Part shown: one piece after another, positions 1 through 8,370 of the stretch
How the letters are laid out: each line of letters opens with the position of its first letter
Numbering within the stretch: the stretch's first letter is position 1
Assembly: GCA_021730945.1 (NCBI GenBank)
Contig: JAKFYH010000007.1
Coordinates: forward strand, 1-64,000
Direction of reading: 5' to 3'
Source of the DNA: Acidobacteriota bacterium
Lineage (GTDB): Bacteria > Acidobacteriota > Vicinamibacteria > Vicinamibacterales > UBA2999
DNA length: 64,000 bases
Position numbers and translations under genes: made by a program
The notes under the pieces: model-generated
Told to the model about the DNA's origin: nothing
The model's input: only the letters and a program-made list of their open reading frames with translations
Database searches by the model: none

Positions 1-18
1 CCCCCCAGCCCCCTAATG

Positions 19-24
19 TAGTCT
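19..24 (+). promoter_or_regulatory. -10-like TAGTCT, leaderless type
   Basis: TAGTCT ends 6 nt before the GTG start of the HD-domain gene. No Shine-Dalgarno is visible, so the transcript may start at or next to the start codon. The -35 region lies partly outside the window. Confidence 0.4.
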
Positions 25-30
25 GGTGCC

Positions 31-603
31 GTGACCCGCTTCGAATCCGCACTCGTCTATGCGAACCAGGTGCACCAGGGCCAGGTTCGCAAGGGCACGG
101 GCATTCCGTACATGGCGCACATCCTGGGTGTGGCCGCCATCGCTTTGGAATACGGCGCGACCGGCGACGAAGCCATCGGCGCGCTGCTGCACGATGCCGC
201 CGAAGATGGTGGCGGCGAGGCGCGGCTGGCCGAGATTCGCGCCCGGTTCGGCGATGCCGTCGGGGATATCGTGTTCGGCTGCAGCGACAGCCTGGTCGAA
301 CATCCCGAGGACAAGCTGCCGTGGCGCCAGCGCAAGGAAAGCTACCTGGCACACCTCGAGCGCGCCAGCGCGTCTGTGTGCCTGGTGTCAGCCGCGGACA
401 AGCTGCACAACGTCCGGGCAATCACCCGCGACCTGCGCATGCACGGCGACGAGGTGTGGGCGCGGTTCCAGGGCCGGCGCGACGGGACGCTGTGGTACTA
501 CGATGCCGTCACCGACGTACTGATTCGGCGCTCCCATTCGGCCCTGACCCGCGACCTGCAGCGGGCGGTGGAGGAGTTGCAGCAATTGGCCGATAATCGG
601 TGA
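31..603 (+). CDS. HD-domain phosphohydrolase (RelA/SpoT hydrolase-like)
   Basis: A 190-residue protein resembling the hydrolase domain of RelA/SpoT enzymes, without the synthetase or regulatory domains. The metal-site residues of the HD fold are visible: H30, the H54-D55 pair in LLHDAAED and D123 in AADKLHN. By family, such small stand-alone HD proteins hydrolyse (p)ppGpp or related nucleotides in the cytoplasm; the substrate here is inferred. It starts at GTG 31, just after a TAGTCT box, and ends one base before the next gene's GTG start at 605, so the two genes are probably co-transcribed. It could also act on another phosphorylated nucleotide. Confidence 0.8.
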   Translation: MTRFESALVYANQVHQGQVRKGTGIPYMAHILGVAAIALEYGATGDEAIGALLHDAAEDGGGEARLAEIRARFGDAVGDIVFGCSDSLVEHPEDKLPWRQRKESYLAHLERASASVCLVSAADKLHNVRAITRDLRMHGDEVWARFQGRRDGTLWYYDAVTDVLIRRSHSALTRDLQRAVEELQQLADNR

Positions 604-604
604 C

Positions 605-2197
605 GTGAGTTTCTTCGTCCGGCGCCTCGTTCTGATTGCCTTGGTAGTTACGGCGTTCCCGCGGCCCAGCCTGGGGCAGTCCGAGCCCCGTTACGATGCC
701 GGCAACCCCACACTTCAACAGATCTGGGTCGATCCGATCGGCGGTAACGATCGATCGAGCGGCCGCTCGGCGGGTGAGGCGGTTCGCACCCTGATCGAAG
801 CCTGGAACCGCGTGCCCGCCAACACCGCGGCCACCAGCCTCACGGCCGGCGGTTACGAGATTCGGCTGCAGCCGGGCGACTACGCCGCCGACACCATCCC
901 GCACTACATGGAGCTGCGTTACGGGTCGGCGACCGCGCCGATCGTCTTCCGAGCCGTCAATGGCGCCGGCACGGCCACTCTGCGGACGGGACTCAACATC
1001 GCGAATGTGGCGTACCTGTATTTCGTCGACCTCGACATCGTCCCGGCCCCGGCGGCCGACGTCTTCCACTGCGAGGGGTGCGATCACATCCTGTTGCGCA
1101 ACGTGACCTTCACCGGCGGTGCGCGCCCGGTTGAAGGCGTGGAGGCCGCGGTGGCACACGAAACGGTGAAGGTGAACCAGTCCACCCATATTTATATCGA
1201 AGACTCGCGCATCGGCGGCGCCGGCGACAACGCCATCGATTTTGTCGCCGTGCAGCAGGGGCATATCGTCCGCAACCGTGTCTACGGCGCCAACGATTGG
1301 TGTGGATACGTCAAGGGCGGATCGGCGTCGATCCTGATCGACAGCAACGAATTTCACGACTGCGGCACCGGCGGGTTCACGGTGGGCCAGGGCACCGGCC
1401 TCCAGTTCATGTCCTCGCCGTGGCTGCACTACGAGGCCTACGACATCCGCGTCGTCAACAACATCGTGCACGATACCGAGGGGGCGGGCCTGGGCGTGAA
1501 CGGCGGCTACAACGTGCTGGTGGCCTGGAACACTCTCTATCGCGTGGGCACCCGCAGCCACGTACTCGAGGCCGGATTTGGCGGACGGAGCTGCGATGCC
1601 GCCGACGTGGCCTCGCAACGCACGGCGTGTGAGACCCGGCTGGCGGCCGGCGCCTGGGGCACGACCGTGGTGGACGACGGCGACAACTTCGTGCGCATTC
1701 CCAACCGGCACGTCTTCCTGCTGAATAACGTCGTGTTCAATCCGGAAGGAGCCGGCAGCCAGTGGCAGCATTTTCAGATCGCCGGCGAATATCGGGGTGG
1801 CTCCACCGGCACCGGCGCGCCAACATCGAATCGGGGCGACGATGACCTGCGCATCGCCGGCAATGTGATCTGGAATGGCCCGATGGGGCACCCGCTCGGG
1901 GTGGGCGGTGACTCCGGTTGCCCGGCCAGTCATGTCACGTGTGGCGAGCCGTACATTCTCGCCAACAACGCGGTGAACAGTCAGGCGCCCGGTTTCGCCG
2001 ATCTGTCTGCCGGAGACGTGCGGCCGACCGGCGCGTTGGCCAACGCGCGCGGTGTGGCCGTGCCGGATTTCACGTGGAGTGACCTGCCGGCTCGTCCGCA
2101 GGCCCCGGCCGGGGCGGACTCCAACCGCATCCTGCTCGATCGGACCGGCCGGCCGCGCGGGGCGAACGATCCGCCCGGCGCGGCGCTGCCGCAGTAG
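605..2197 (+). CDS. Exported right-handed parallel beta-helix repeat protein
   Basis: A 530-residue protein with an N-terminal signal peptide of about 25 residues (basic start, hydrophobic stretch, cleavage near SLGQ). The mature part shows the aromatic- and Asn-rich repeats of a beta-helix (for example NVAYLYFVDLDIV and DHILLRNVTF), as in pectate-lyase-like and DUF1565-type proteins. Such folds bind or cleave polysaccharides outside the cell. I see no catalytic motif I can assign, so an enzymatic role is only possible. GTG 605 follows the upstream stop by one base. The gene is convergent with the cytochrome gene, with a one-base gap. Confidence 0.75.
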   Translation: MSFFVRRLVLIALVVTAFPRPSLGQSEPRYDAGNPTLQQIWVDPIGGNDRSSGRSAGEAVRTLIEAWNRVPANTAATSLTAGGYEIRLQPGDYAADTIPHYMELRYGSATAPIVFRAVNGAGTATLRTGLNIANVAYLYFVDLDIVPAPAADVFHCEGCDHILLRNVTFTGGARPVEGVEAAVAHETVKVNQSTHIYIEDSRIGGAGDNAIDFVAVQQGHIVRNRVYGANDWCGYVKGGSASILIDSNEFHDCGTGGFTVGQGTGLQFMSSPWLHYEAYDIRVVNNIVHDTEGAGLGVNGGYNVLVAWNTLYRVGTRSHVLEAGFGGRSCDAADVASQRTACETRLAAGAWGTTVVDDGDNFVRIPNRHVFLLNNVVFNPEGAGSQWQHFQIAGEYRGGSTGTGAPTSNRGDDDLRIAGNVIWNGPMGHPLGVGGDSGCPASHVTCGEPYILANNAVNSQAPGFADLSAGDVRPTGALANARGVAVPDFTWSDLPARPQAPAGADSNRILLDRTGRPRGANDPPGAALPQ

Positions 2198-2198
2198 C

Positions 2199-2630
2199 CT
2201 ACTTGCCTTGCACCGTCGCCAGGTAGTCGACGAGCGAGTCGATCCGGCGTTTCACCGCTTCATCATCGCTGGCGCCCGAGGAGGCCAGGAAGGTCTCGCC
2301 CCACTGCGGCATGTCGCCGCCGCCGTGACCCTTGACCTTCTTGCGGCCGTCGATCACCTGAAACACCATGTCGCGCGGATAGGTGCCGCCGTTACGCGCG
2401 GTCAGGCCGGTGAGATCGGCAGGCTTGGGATTCAGGTTCTTCGCCAGCGGGCCGGTGCCCTTGGCGTCGGTGCCATGGCAGGCCACGCAGTATTGCGAGA
2501 AGTTATTGGCGCCGGCAATGGCGAGCGACGAGGGCGCCGCCGGTTGCTGCGCCGTGACCGTGGGGGCGCTGGCGAGCGCCACCGCAACGGCGAGAACACA
2601 TCCGAGTCCGAAGAAAGTCAGGCGCATCAT
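2199..2630 (-). CDS. Small exported c-type cytochrome (class I)
   Basis: A 143-residue protein with a signal peptide of about 27 residues. It has one haem-binding CVACH motif (C48, C51, H52) followed by the KGTGP stretch typical of class I cytochromes, and M107 in GGGDMPQWG is a plausible sixth ligand. It should be a periplasmic electron carrier of the cytochrome c/cbb3-like family. The partner oxidase or dehydrogenase is not in the window. The gene begins ATG-ATG, with GAGG a few bases upstream as ribosome binding site. Confidence 0.85.
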   Translation of the reverse strand: MMRLTFFGLGCVLAVAVALASAPTVTAQQPAAPSSLAIAGANNFSQYCVACHGTDAKGTGPLAKNLNPKPADLTGLTARNGGTYPRDMVFQVIDGRKKVKGHGGGDMPQWGETFLASSGASDDEAVKRRIDSLVDYLATVQGK

Positions 2631-2713
2631 CTACCTCGGTCAGGCAGAGTGCACGACTAGTGCCAACAATTGGCGGGTGTGTCCCCACGGGCTGCCCGCC
2701 GCAAGTGGCGGCT

Positions 2714-2733
2714 GGTGCGGAAAAAACCGCACC
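2714..2733. repeat. Perfect hairpin with A6 loop
   Basis: A 7-bp perfect inverted repeat, GGTGCGG/CCGCACC, around a loop of six A. It lies in the 157-bp gap between the cytochrome start and the amidase stop. No T-run follows on either side, so a standard rho-independent terminator is not supported. It could be a protein-binding site or a processing hairpin. Confidence 0.5.
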
Positions 2734-2787
2734 TGAATCGTGTGAAATCCAGCACCGTCGGTCGTCGCTCCAGGGGCCGCCGGGCGG

Positions 2788-4485
2788 TTACGGCGCCGAG
2801 GGCGGTGGCACGCGCTTCCTGGTCGCCTGTTCGAACGCGTAGGCCAGTGCGATCAGCTTCGGTTCACTGCATTGCGCACCGACGAAGCCCACACCAAAGG
2901 GCGCCGGACGGGCGTTGAAGCCGTCCGGAAACGGCTGGGCCGGCGCGTTGGCAACTGTGCCGAACGGTACGGCGATGATCGGATACCCGGCCGTCGCGGC
3001 GATCCGCGCACCCGACGACCCGGGTGTGATGAACGCATCCAGGTTGTAGGCCTTCAAGACGCCGTCGATACCCTGGTCGCGGCTCAGCCGGCGATCCTTG
3101 GCATCATCGGCCTCGAGCCGCGCCTTGTCGGCGACCAGGTTCATCTCATCCGAGATATCGAGCCGCGACTGCTGATACCGGATGGCGTTGGCCTGGGCAT
3201 GCGCCAGGTTCCACTGACGCAGTTCAGTCAGCGTCTTGACCGGCGCAGTGGAACCCAGGCTGGCCAGCCACGCGTTGAAGTCGCGCTTCATGCCGTACTT
3301 GAAGTTGATCGAGCAATTGGCGTCCTTGCCTTTGCCGTGTTCGGCGCCGGCGCAAAAATCGAACAGCGGAAAGCTGTCATCGGCTTCCTTGGCGACGACA
3401 CTCGGGATCTCGGCGGGATCGACGATCACCGCGCCGTGTTGTTTCATGACGGCGATGGCATCGGCCATCACGCGGGCTTGTTCGGGATTGATGCCGCCTC
3501 GCGGCGTGCTCTCGCCCGGCAGGGTGACGCGGTCGATGTAGAACGCGCGGGGCACGCCAATGCGCGCGCCCTTCAAGCTGCCGGCATTCAGGAACGCCGT
3601 GTAGTCGCGCCCTGGCGGCGGTGTGCACGTGCGGGTCGCCGCGTCGTTGGGGTCGGGCATCGCGCCTTCCATCGCGCCGAGCATGATGGCCGCGTCGGTC
3701 ACGGTCCGCGCCATCGGTCCCGCCGTGTCGTGGTCGGCGGTGATCGGAATCACGCCGTGGCGGCTGATGCGGCCAATGGTCGGACGGATGCCGGCCAGCA
3801 TGTTCGCGTTCGACGGGCTGATCACCGAACCGCCGGTGTCGGTGCCGACACTGGCAGCCCAGAGATTGGCGGCGGTGCCAATGCCGGAACTGGACCCGCC
3901 GGTCTGGAGCACCGGCCGGCCATCGCCGGGAGCGGGGCGCGGATCGGGCCGGGGATCGTAGGGATTGAAGCCGAAGCCGCCGACGGCGTTGTAGTTGCCG
4001 GGCATCGGGTTGGGATTGCCGGCCACCCAGTTGGCCAACTCGGTCAGGCCGGTCTTGGCAATGATGATGGCGCCGGCCGCGGTCAGATTGCGGGTGAGCG
4101 TGGCCTCATACGGCGGCACGTATCCGGCAAAGGCGAGGGCGCCGCCGGTGGTCGGCATGCTGGTCGTGTGGATGTTGTCCTTGAGTGCCACCGGGATGCC
4201 ATGCAGCGGGCCGCGCAGCTTGCCTTGCGCGCGCTCGCGGTCGAGGGCATCGGCCTCCCGCAGCGCGGCGGGATTCACCGCCAGTGCCGCGTTCAGGCGA
4301 TCCTCGTACAGCCCGATGCGCATCAGGTATTGCTCCACCAGTTGCCGCGACGTGATCTGTCCCGCGGCCATGGCCGCCTGCATGGCCGGAATGGTGGCCT
4401 CGACGACGTCGAAACGGCCCTGGCCGTGGGGCAGAAGCACGAACACGCAGACAACCAATGCGAGAACTGTGGCAGCCCATTTCAT
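2788..4485 (-). CDS. Exported amidase (amidase signature family)
   Basis: A 565-residue member of the amidase-signature hydrolases. The Ser-cisSer-Lys catalytic triad can be placed: K102 in VALKDN, the cis-Ser in GGSSSG (197-201) and nucleophile S220 in GTDTGGS. An N-terminal hydrophobic segment (about residues 4-20) predicts export to the periplasm or membrane anchoring. The family hydrolyses carboxamides and peptides; no particular substrate can be read from the sequence. It resembles the exported amidases common in Acidobacteriota rather than GatA, because no GatB or GatC is nearby. A TAAGAT box ends 6 nt before the ATG, so the mRNA is probably leaderless. Confidence 0.85.
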   Translation of the reverse strand: MKWAATVLALVVCVFVLLPHGQGRFDVVEATIPAMQAAMAAGQITSRQLVEQYLMRIGLYEDRLNAALAVNPAALREADALDRERAQGKLRGPLHGIPVALKDNIHTTSMPTTGGALAFAGYVPPYEATLTRNLTAAGAIIIAKTGLTELANWVAGNPNPMPGNYNAVGGFGFNPYDPRPDPRPAPGDGRPVLQTGGSSSGIGTAANLWAASVGTDTGGSVISPSNANMLAGIRPTIGRISRHGVIPITADHDTAGPMARTVTDAAIMLGAMEGAMPDPNDAATRTCTPPPGRDYTAFLNAGSLKGARIGVPRAFYIDRVTLPGESTPRGGINPEQARVMADAIAVMKQHGAVIVDPAEIPSVVAKEADDSFPLFDFCAGAEHGKGKDANCSINFKYGMKRDFNAWLASLGSTAPVKTLTELRQWNLAHAQANAIRYQQSRLDISDEMNLVADKARLEADDAKDRRLSRDQGIDGVLKAYNLDAFITPGSSGARIAATAGYPIIAVPFGTVANAPAQPFPDGFNARPAPFGVGFVGAQCSEPKLIALAYAFEQATRKRVPPPSAP

Positions 4486-4491
4486 GCGCGT

Positions 4492-4497
4492 ATCTTA
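4492..4497 (-). promoter_or_regulatory. -10-like TAAGAT, leaderless type
   Basis: TAAGAT lies 6 nt before the amidase ATG with no Shine-Dalgarno between. Hexamer and spacing are identical to those before arfB. Confidence 0.5.
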
Positions 4498-4501
4498 GCC
4501 C

Positions 4502-4572
4502 TTGATCCAGGAGTCAGGCAGTCCACGAGCGCAATCAACCTAAACTTCCTCTAATCTCTTGATCTCCTGTCA
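4502..4572. repeat. AGGAGATCAGGAG-family intergenic repeat, degenerate copy
   Basis: The left half reads GATCCAGGAGTCAG and the right half CTTGATCTCCTGTCA, giving an imperfect inverted pair in the divergent gap between the amidase and the 4590 gene. Related copies lie near 13.9, 19.1, 22.4, 27.4 and 43.9 kb. Confidence 0.5.
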
Positions 4573-4574
4573 TT

Positions 4575-4580
4575 TAGAAT
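4575..4580 (+). promoter_or_regulatory. -10-like TAGAAT, leaderless type
   Basis: TAGAAT ends 9 nt before the GTG start at 4590. No ribosome binding site is visible between them. Confidence 0.45.
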
Positions 4581-4589
4581 CGGTTCACT

Positions 4590-5861
4590 GTGGATATCAC
4601 TTTCGAACATGCCTGTAATCTCGTCGCCGCCGCCTTGCGCGGCTCGGCCCGGCAGGAAATCGTCGCCGAGGCGGCACGGGCGCGAAACCTCGGCGCCGCC
4701 CTCTTGCGCCTGCGCGACAGCATGCGCGCCAACGAGTTCAAGGCCGGGGCCCACCAGATCTTTCTCGACCGGATGATTCGCGGCTACGACGGCCGCACCC
4801 GCGCCGAGGGCTTCCACATCCTGCACGACTGGGACGGGGTCTCGCAGCAGGTCAATCCCGACATCATCCCGGTCGATGTCCTGCACTTCCTGATCGAACA
4901 GCGAGGACAGGAGCCTGCCAGCCCGGTCGAACTGGCGATCCTGCTCGACTACTACTTCGCCCACGTCCTGGCGTTGCTCACCATGCGGATCTGGGACGAG
5001 GGCGATCCCGATCGGAACCTGGATCGGCTCAACGAGCTGCTGGACGAATTGCAGGGCCCCAACGGCAGCGGCCAGCTGTTTGCCGCCGATGCCGAAACCC
5101 TGATGTTGATTGGCACCTCGCATTACGAACTGGAAGAGTGGGGTTACGCCAAGCTGCTGGCCAAGGCGCGGACCCTCAACGAGGAACACCAGGCGGCGAT
5201 CGGGTTGGGACACGCGGCCAGCATGGGGTGCCACCTGCGGTTCGGGTTCGAGGCCCAGTGCGGACGCGACACCGTGGCGCTGCGCGACGACAACGTCGCC
5301 GACTATCCGTGGCTGTGCTTCGCCCTGGCGGCGGTGATGCGGGCGTATGACCGGGCGGTGTCGGCCGGTCTCGAGAATCGCCAGCTCGCCGTGATGGAGG
5401 AAGCCTTGCTCAACGGCTTGACGCCGGACGCCCGCGCGTTTGTCGGCGTTCCGCCGGCGTCATTGTCGGAGTCGCAGAGCGATCTGGCGCAGTTCCTGGA
5501 GCTCTTCACCCGGCACAAGGCGGCGTTGCTGGCGGCATTCGAGCGTCACCGGCCCACCGACACCGCGTATTCACCGCTCTCGTTCTTCTTTAACTTTTCG
5601 CACAACGTCCTCAAGGGCACCGTGGTCGACGCGCTGTTGTGGGGCGAGGCCTGGGACCTGACGTTGAACGACCTGCTGACCGGCGTGCCGCGCGCAGGCA
5701 TCGACGAGGGGTCGCAGCAACTGCTGGCGGCGACGCTGATGGGCTACGCGCGCTCGAATCCCGACCGCATTCGCGGCCGGCTGATGCCGGTCATTGTTTA
5801 CGACCCGCAGGCGGGCCGGCGCGCGTTCACCGTGGCGATGGAAAAGCTGGCGCAGGACTAG
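4590..5861 (+). CDS. Protein of unknown function, soluble and alpha-helical
   Basis: I do not recognise this 423-residue protein. It has no signal peptide, membrane segment or cysteine-rich motif. The composition (Leu, Ala, Glu and Asp in long runs without Pro) suggests an all-helical cytoplasmic protein, perhaps built from helical hairpins. Codon use matches its neighbours. It starts at GTG 4590 after a TAGAAT box and ends with a 4-base convergent overlap with the methyltransferase-like gene. Its single-gene transcription unit gives no functional hint. Confidence 0.7.
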   Translation: MDITFEHACNLVAAALRGSARQEIVAEAARARNLGAALLRLRDSMRANEFKAGAHQIFLDRMIRGYDGRTRAEGFHILHDWDGVSQQVNPDIIPVDVLHFLIEQRGQEPASPVELAILLDYYFAHVLALLTMRIWDEGDPDRNLDRLNELLDELQGPNGSGQLFAADAETLMLIGTSHYELEEWGYAKLLAKARTLNEEHQAAIGLGHAASMGCHLRFGFEAQCGRDTVALRDDNVADYPWLCFALAAVMRAYDRAVSAGLENRQLAVMEEALLNGLTPDARAFVGVPPASLSESQSDLAQFLELFTRHKAALLAAFERHRPTDTAYSPLSFFFNFSHNVLKGTVVDALLWGEAWDLTLNDLLTGVPRAGIDEGSQQLLAATLMGYARSNPDRIRGRLMPVIVYDPQAGRRAFTVAMEKLAQD

Positions 5862-6673
5862 TTCCGGGTCGCCTTCCACGGGACCTGCCCGGCCGGCGTG
5901 GTGACCGTCCCCTCGATCTGGTTGCCTGTGATCGTCCCGTTGTAGTTGAGGCCGCCGGCGATAAAGCTGATGCGGGCGCCGTCAAGCGCCGTCCTCGCAA
6001 TCGCGTGCGTGCCATCGTCGGTCGTGACCGATCCCTCGATCATCTGGTACTTCTGCGCCAGCGTCATGGTCCCGTTCGCCATGCGCCAGGTGCCGGCCGC
6101 CCTGGCGGGCACGATCCACAGCAGGACGTCGCACCAGCTCGAACAATCGCTGTCTGGCTCAAGGGTGATCTGCTCGTCCGGCTGCCAGTCGTCGATGCCG
6201 AACGTGTTGGCGACGATCCGCGAGCCCGGGGCCAGGTCGAGAAACTTCGGCGCCAGGCGATTGAGGTTGACCGGCAGCAGGAACAGCGCCAGCACCGTCG
6301 CCTTCGAGATGTCCGCCGCGTACATGTCGCCTTCGACAAACCGCGCCTTGTCGCTCACCCCGGCCTCGGCGGCCAGGCGGCGCGACAACGCCACCATGTC
6401 AGGGTTGTACTCGACGCCCAGGCCCTGCGCGCCCAGCTTGGCGGCGGCGATGATGTTGCGGCCGTCGCCCGAGCCCAGGTCCATCACGAAGTCGTCCGGC
6501 GTAACCTTGGCCATGTCGAGCATCCGGTCGACCATGGCCGGTGGCGAAGGCACCCACACCACATCCTTGCCGGCCTGTCCGCTCTTGGGCTCGAAGGGTA
6601 CCTGGGGTTGCTGGGCCTGTGCGACGCTGCCAAGCGTCAACAGGAGGGCGAGGCTGAGAGTTGTCTTGCGCAT
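5858..6673 (-). CDS. Class I SAM-dependent methyltransferase-like protein with signal peptide
   Basis: A 271-residue protein. Residues 1-20 form a classical signal peptide ending AQAQQ. A Rossmann methyltransferase domain follows, with the SAM-binding motif DLGSGDG at 65-71 and an acidic residue at the end of strand 2 (GLGVEYNPD). The last 90 residues (from about TWRMANGTM) look like a small beta-rich domain of the kind found in secreted proteins. Family knowledge predicts methyl transfer from SAM, but SAM is not known to be supplied to the periplasm, so location and activity conflict. It lies 18 bp downstream of the MBL-fold gene on the same strand, which suggests one operon. Confidence 0.75.
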   Translation of the reverse strand: MRKTTLSLALLLTLGSVAQAQQPQVPFEPKSGQAGKDVVWVPSPPAMVDRMLDMAKVTPDDFVMDLGSGDGRNIIAAAKLGAQGLGVEYNPDMVALSRRLAAEAGVSDKARFVEGDMYAADISKATVLALFLLPVNLNRLAPKFLDLAPGSRIVANTFGIDDWQPDEQITLEPDSDCSSWCDVLLWIVPARAAGTWRMANGTMTLAQKYQMIEGSVTTDDGTHAIARTALDGARISFIAGGLNYNGTITGNQIEGTVTTPAGQVPWKATRN

Positions 6674-6691
6674 GGTTCAGGTCCCGACGGG

Positions 6692-8134
6692 TTATTGACC
6701 GGCGGCTTTCGCCAGGTCGGCCATGGTCGCGACCGCCCCGTGCAGCGGGACGATCCGGTCAACGGCCAGTTTTCGTGACTGGATATTCTCCAACAAGTTG
6801 GCGGCGTACGGGTGGTATTGCCCGCCCGGGCTGAAGGCGTCCACCTCGACCAGGATGGCCTGCCGCGGAAAATGGGCCATCAGCATGGTGTCGGAGTGGG
6901 GATTGGCGGCGACGTGGTACAGCGTGAGGGCCATCGTGGCGTCCCTGAACTCGAGTTGGCCGTCGACCCCTTCGACGGTGACGGGCTTGGGCGTGACCGC
7001 GAGCGCATCGGGCTGCAGCGTGTGCGGCCGCCTGGCCATGTCGGCGACCCACGCGCGGTTGCCGCTGTGGGTAATCACGGTGAGGCCCTCGGCAATCGCC
7101 GCGCGCAAGCCGGCGGTGTGATCGAAGTGATGGTGGGTGATCACGAGTTGAGTCAGCGGCTTGGCAGGTACGGTCTGCCGCGCCTTGGCGATCACGGCCT
7201 GGGTTCGGGCCTCGCTTTGCGGCGCCTCGATCAGCATGAGGTGGTCGCTGAACTCGACGAGCACGCTGTGATGCGACTGGCCGGCGAGGAACCACACGCC
7301 CTGGCCGATCGGCTCGGCGGTGACGGTGGGGGCCGCCGGCGCGGCCGCGGCCGGCGCGCCGGCCGGTATCGACAGGTCGCCCACGTCGCCGTCGAGCGAT
7401 TGGCGCGACGCCTGCAGCTCCCAGGTCGTAAACGCATCGACCTTGCCTTCGAATCCCGCCGGCAATTTCAGTCCGCTCACGTCCTGGTAGTCAGACAATG
7501 CCGTGGTCACGACGACGTCGCCCAGATTGGCGTGGTATGTGCGTGACGAGATCGACAGTGGCGTGCCGGCCGTGTCGACCGCGAGCGTGAGCACGGGGCC
7601 ACCCTGGAGGGTAATGTCGGCCTGGCGAATGGCGCCGGTCGCGCGGACATTCGCGATCGTCGTGGCGGGATCGAGCGTCGCGCGCAGCAACTGGAGGGGA
7701 TGGTGGTAGAGATCGGCGCGGCGGTCGGCGGCCGCGCGGCCGGCCAGGCGGGTGACGGACCCGGTGGCGCCGATGTTGAAGGCGGCCTCGCCGTCGAAAC
7801 CCTGGATCTGTTTTTGCGGCTGCGGCCCCTGGAAGTAGGCGAACTTCGGCGTGCGCACTTGCTCCACGCGCTGGCGGCTGTTGGCGATATCAATGACACG
7901 CTGGTAATCCGTAATCTCGAAGGTTTGGGTCGCGGCGTCCGGTATCAGGTCCTGGCCGAGGTTGTAGTTCACGCCCGTGGCCTCGATGGTCAGGTGCCTG
8001 GCGGCCTCGATTCGACTGCGACCGCCGAGGGCGGCATAGGCGTCGTTGAGGAACTGCTGCTCTGGCGTCGGCGGCGCACAGCCGGCCAGGGTCAGGACCG
8101 CGACCAGGGCAGAGAGGCGGTGTCGAATCGTCAT
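6692..8134 (-). CDS. Lipoprotein MBL-fold metallo-hydrolase
   Basis: A 480-residue protein. The ATG at 8134 is preferred because it gives a clean lipoprotein signal (hydrophobic stretch then LAGC), while an upstream in-frame ATG at 8179 would put 15 odd residues in front. The zinc-binding HHHFDH motif of metallo-beta-lactamase-fold hydrolases lies near residues 334-339, in the C-terminal half. The N-terminal 260 residues are a separate beta-rich region reminiscent of periplasmic outer-membrane lipoprotein-sorting folds. By family it hydrolyses an ester, thioester or lactam outside the cytoplasm; the substrate is unknown. Probably co-transcribed with the downstream methyltransferase-like gene. 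Confidence 0.8.
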   Translation of the reverse strand: MTIRHRLSALVAVLTLAGCAPPTPEQQFLNDAYAALGGRSRIEAARHLTIEATGVNYNLGQDLIPDAATQTFEITDYQRVIDIANSRQRVEQVRTPKFAYFQGPQPQKQIQGFDGEAAFNIGATGSVTRLAGRAAADRRADLYHHPLQLLRATLDPATTIANVRATGAIRQADITLQGGPVLTLAVDTAGTPLSISSRTYHANLGDVVVTTALSDYQDVSGLKLPAGFEGKVDAFTTWELQASRQSLDGDVGDLSIPAGAPAAAAPAAPTVTAEPIGQGVWFLAGQSHHSVLVEFSDHLMLIEAPQSEARTQAVIAKARQTVPAKPLTQLVITHHHFDHTAGLRAAIAEGLTVITHSGNRAWVADMARRPHTLQPDALAVTPKPVTVEGVDGQLEFRDATMALTLYHVAANPHSDTMLMAHFPRQAILVEVDAFSPGGQYHPYAANLLENIQSRKLAVDRIVPLHGAVATMADLAKAAGQ

Positions 8135-8357
8135 GGTTTGCATCCGGAAGGGCCCAAAGCTGCCCAAAACACCAAACATTTGGATTGCCTAGAGCTTGGG
8201 CGGTGTTGGGGAGTATATGCGCGCGGCTCATCCCACCGTTCACGGAAAAGCGCTGTTAGCGAGGGGGACAATCGGCGACAATGTCGGGTCGGTAAAGTGG
8301 CGGCGACAGTCGGGTTGCATGGGTCGCGGTCAGGAGCCGTTTCTAAATGTTTTCGAC

Positions 8358-8365
8358 GGAGGAAG
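8358..8365 (+). promoter_or_regulatory. Ribosome binding site deciding the receptor start
   Basis: GGAGGAAG lies 5 nt before ATG 8371. It argues for that start over the in-frame ATG at 8347, which would leave this Shine-Dalgarno inside the coding region. Confidence 0.75.
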
Positions 8366-8370
8366 AAGCA

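Noticed and set aside
2872-4554. 560-codon open frame opposite the exported amidase
   Set aside because: An antisense shadow with repetitive Arg/Gly/His content and no recognisable domain.
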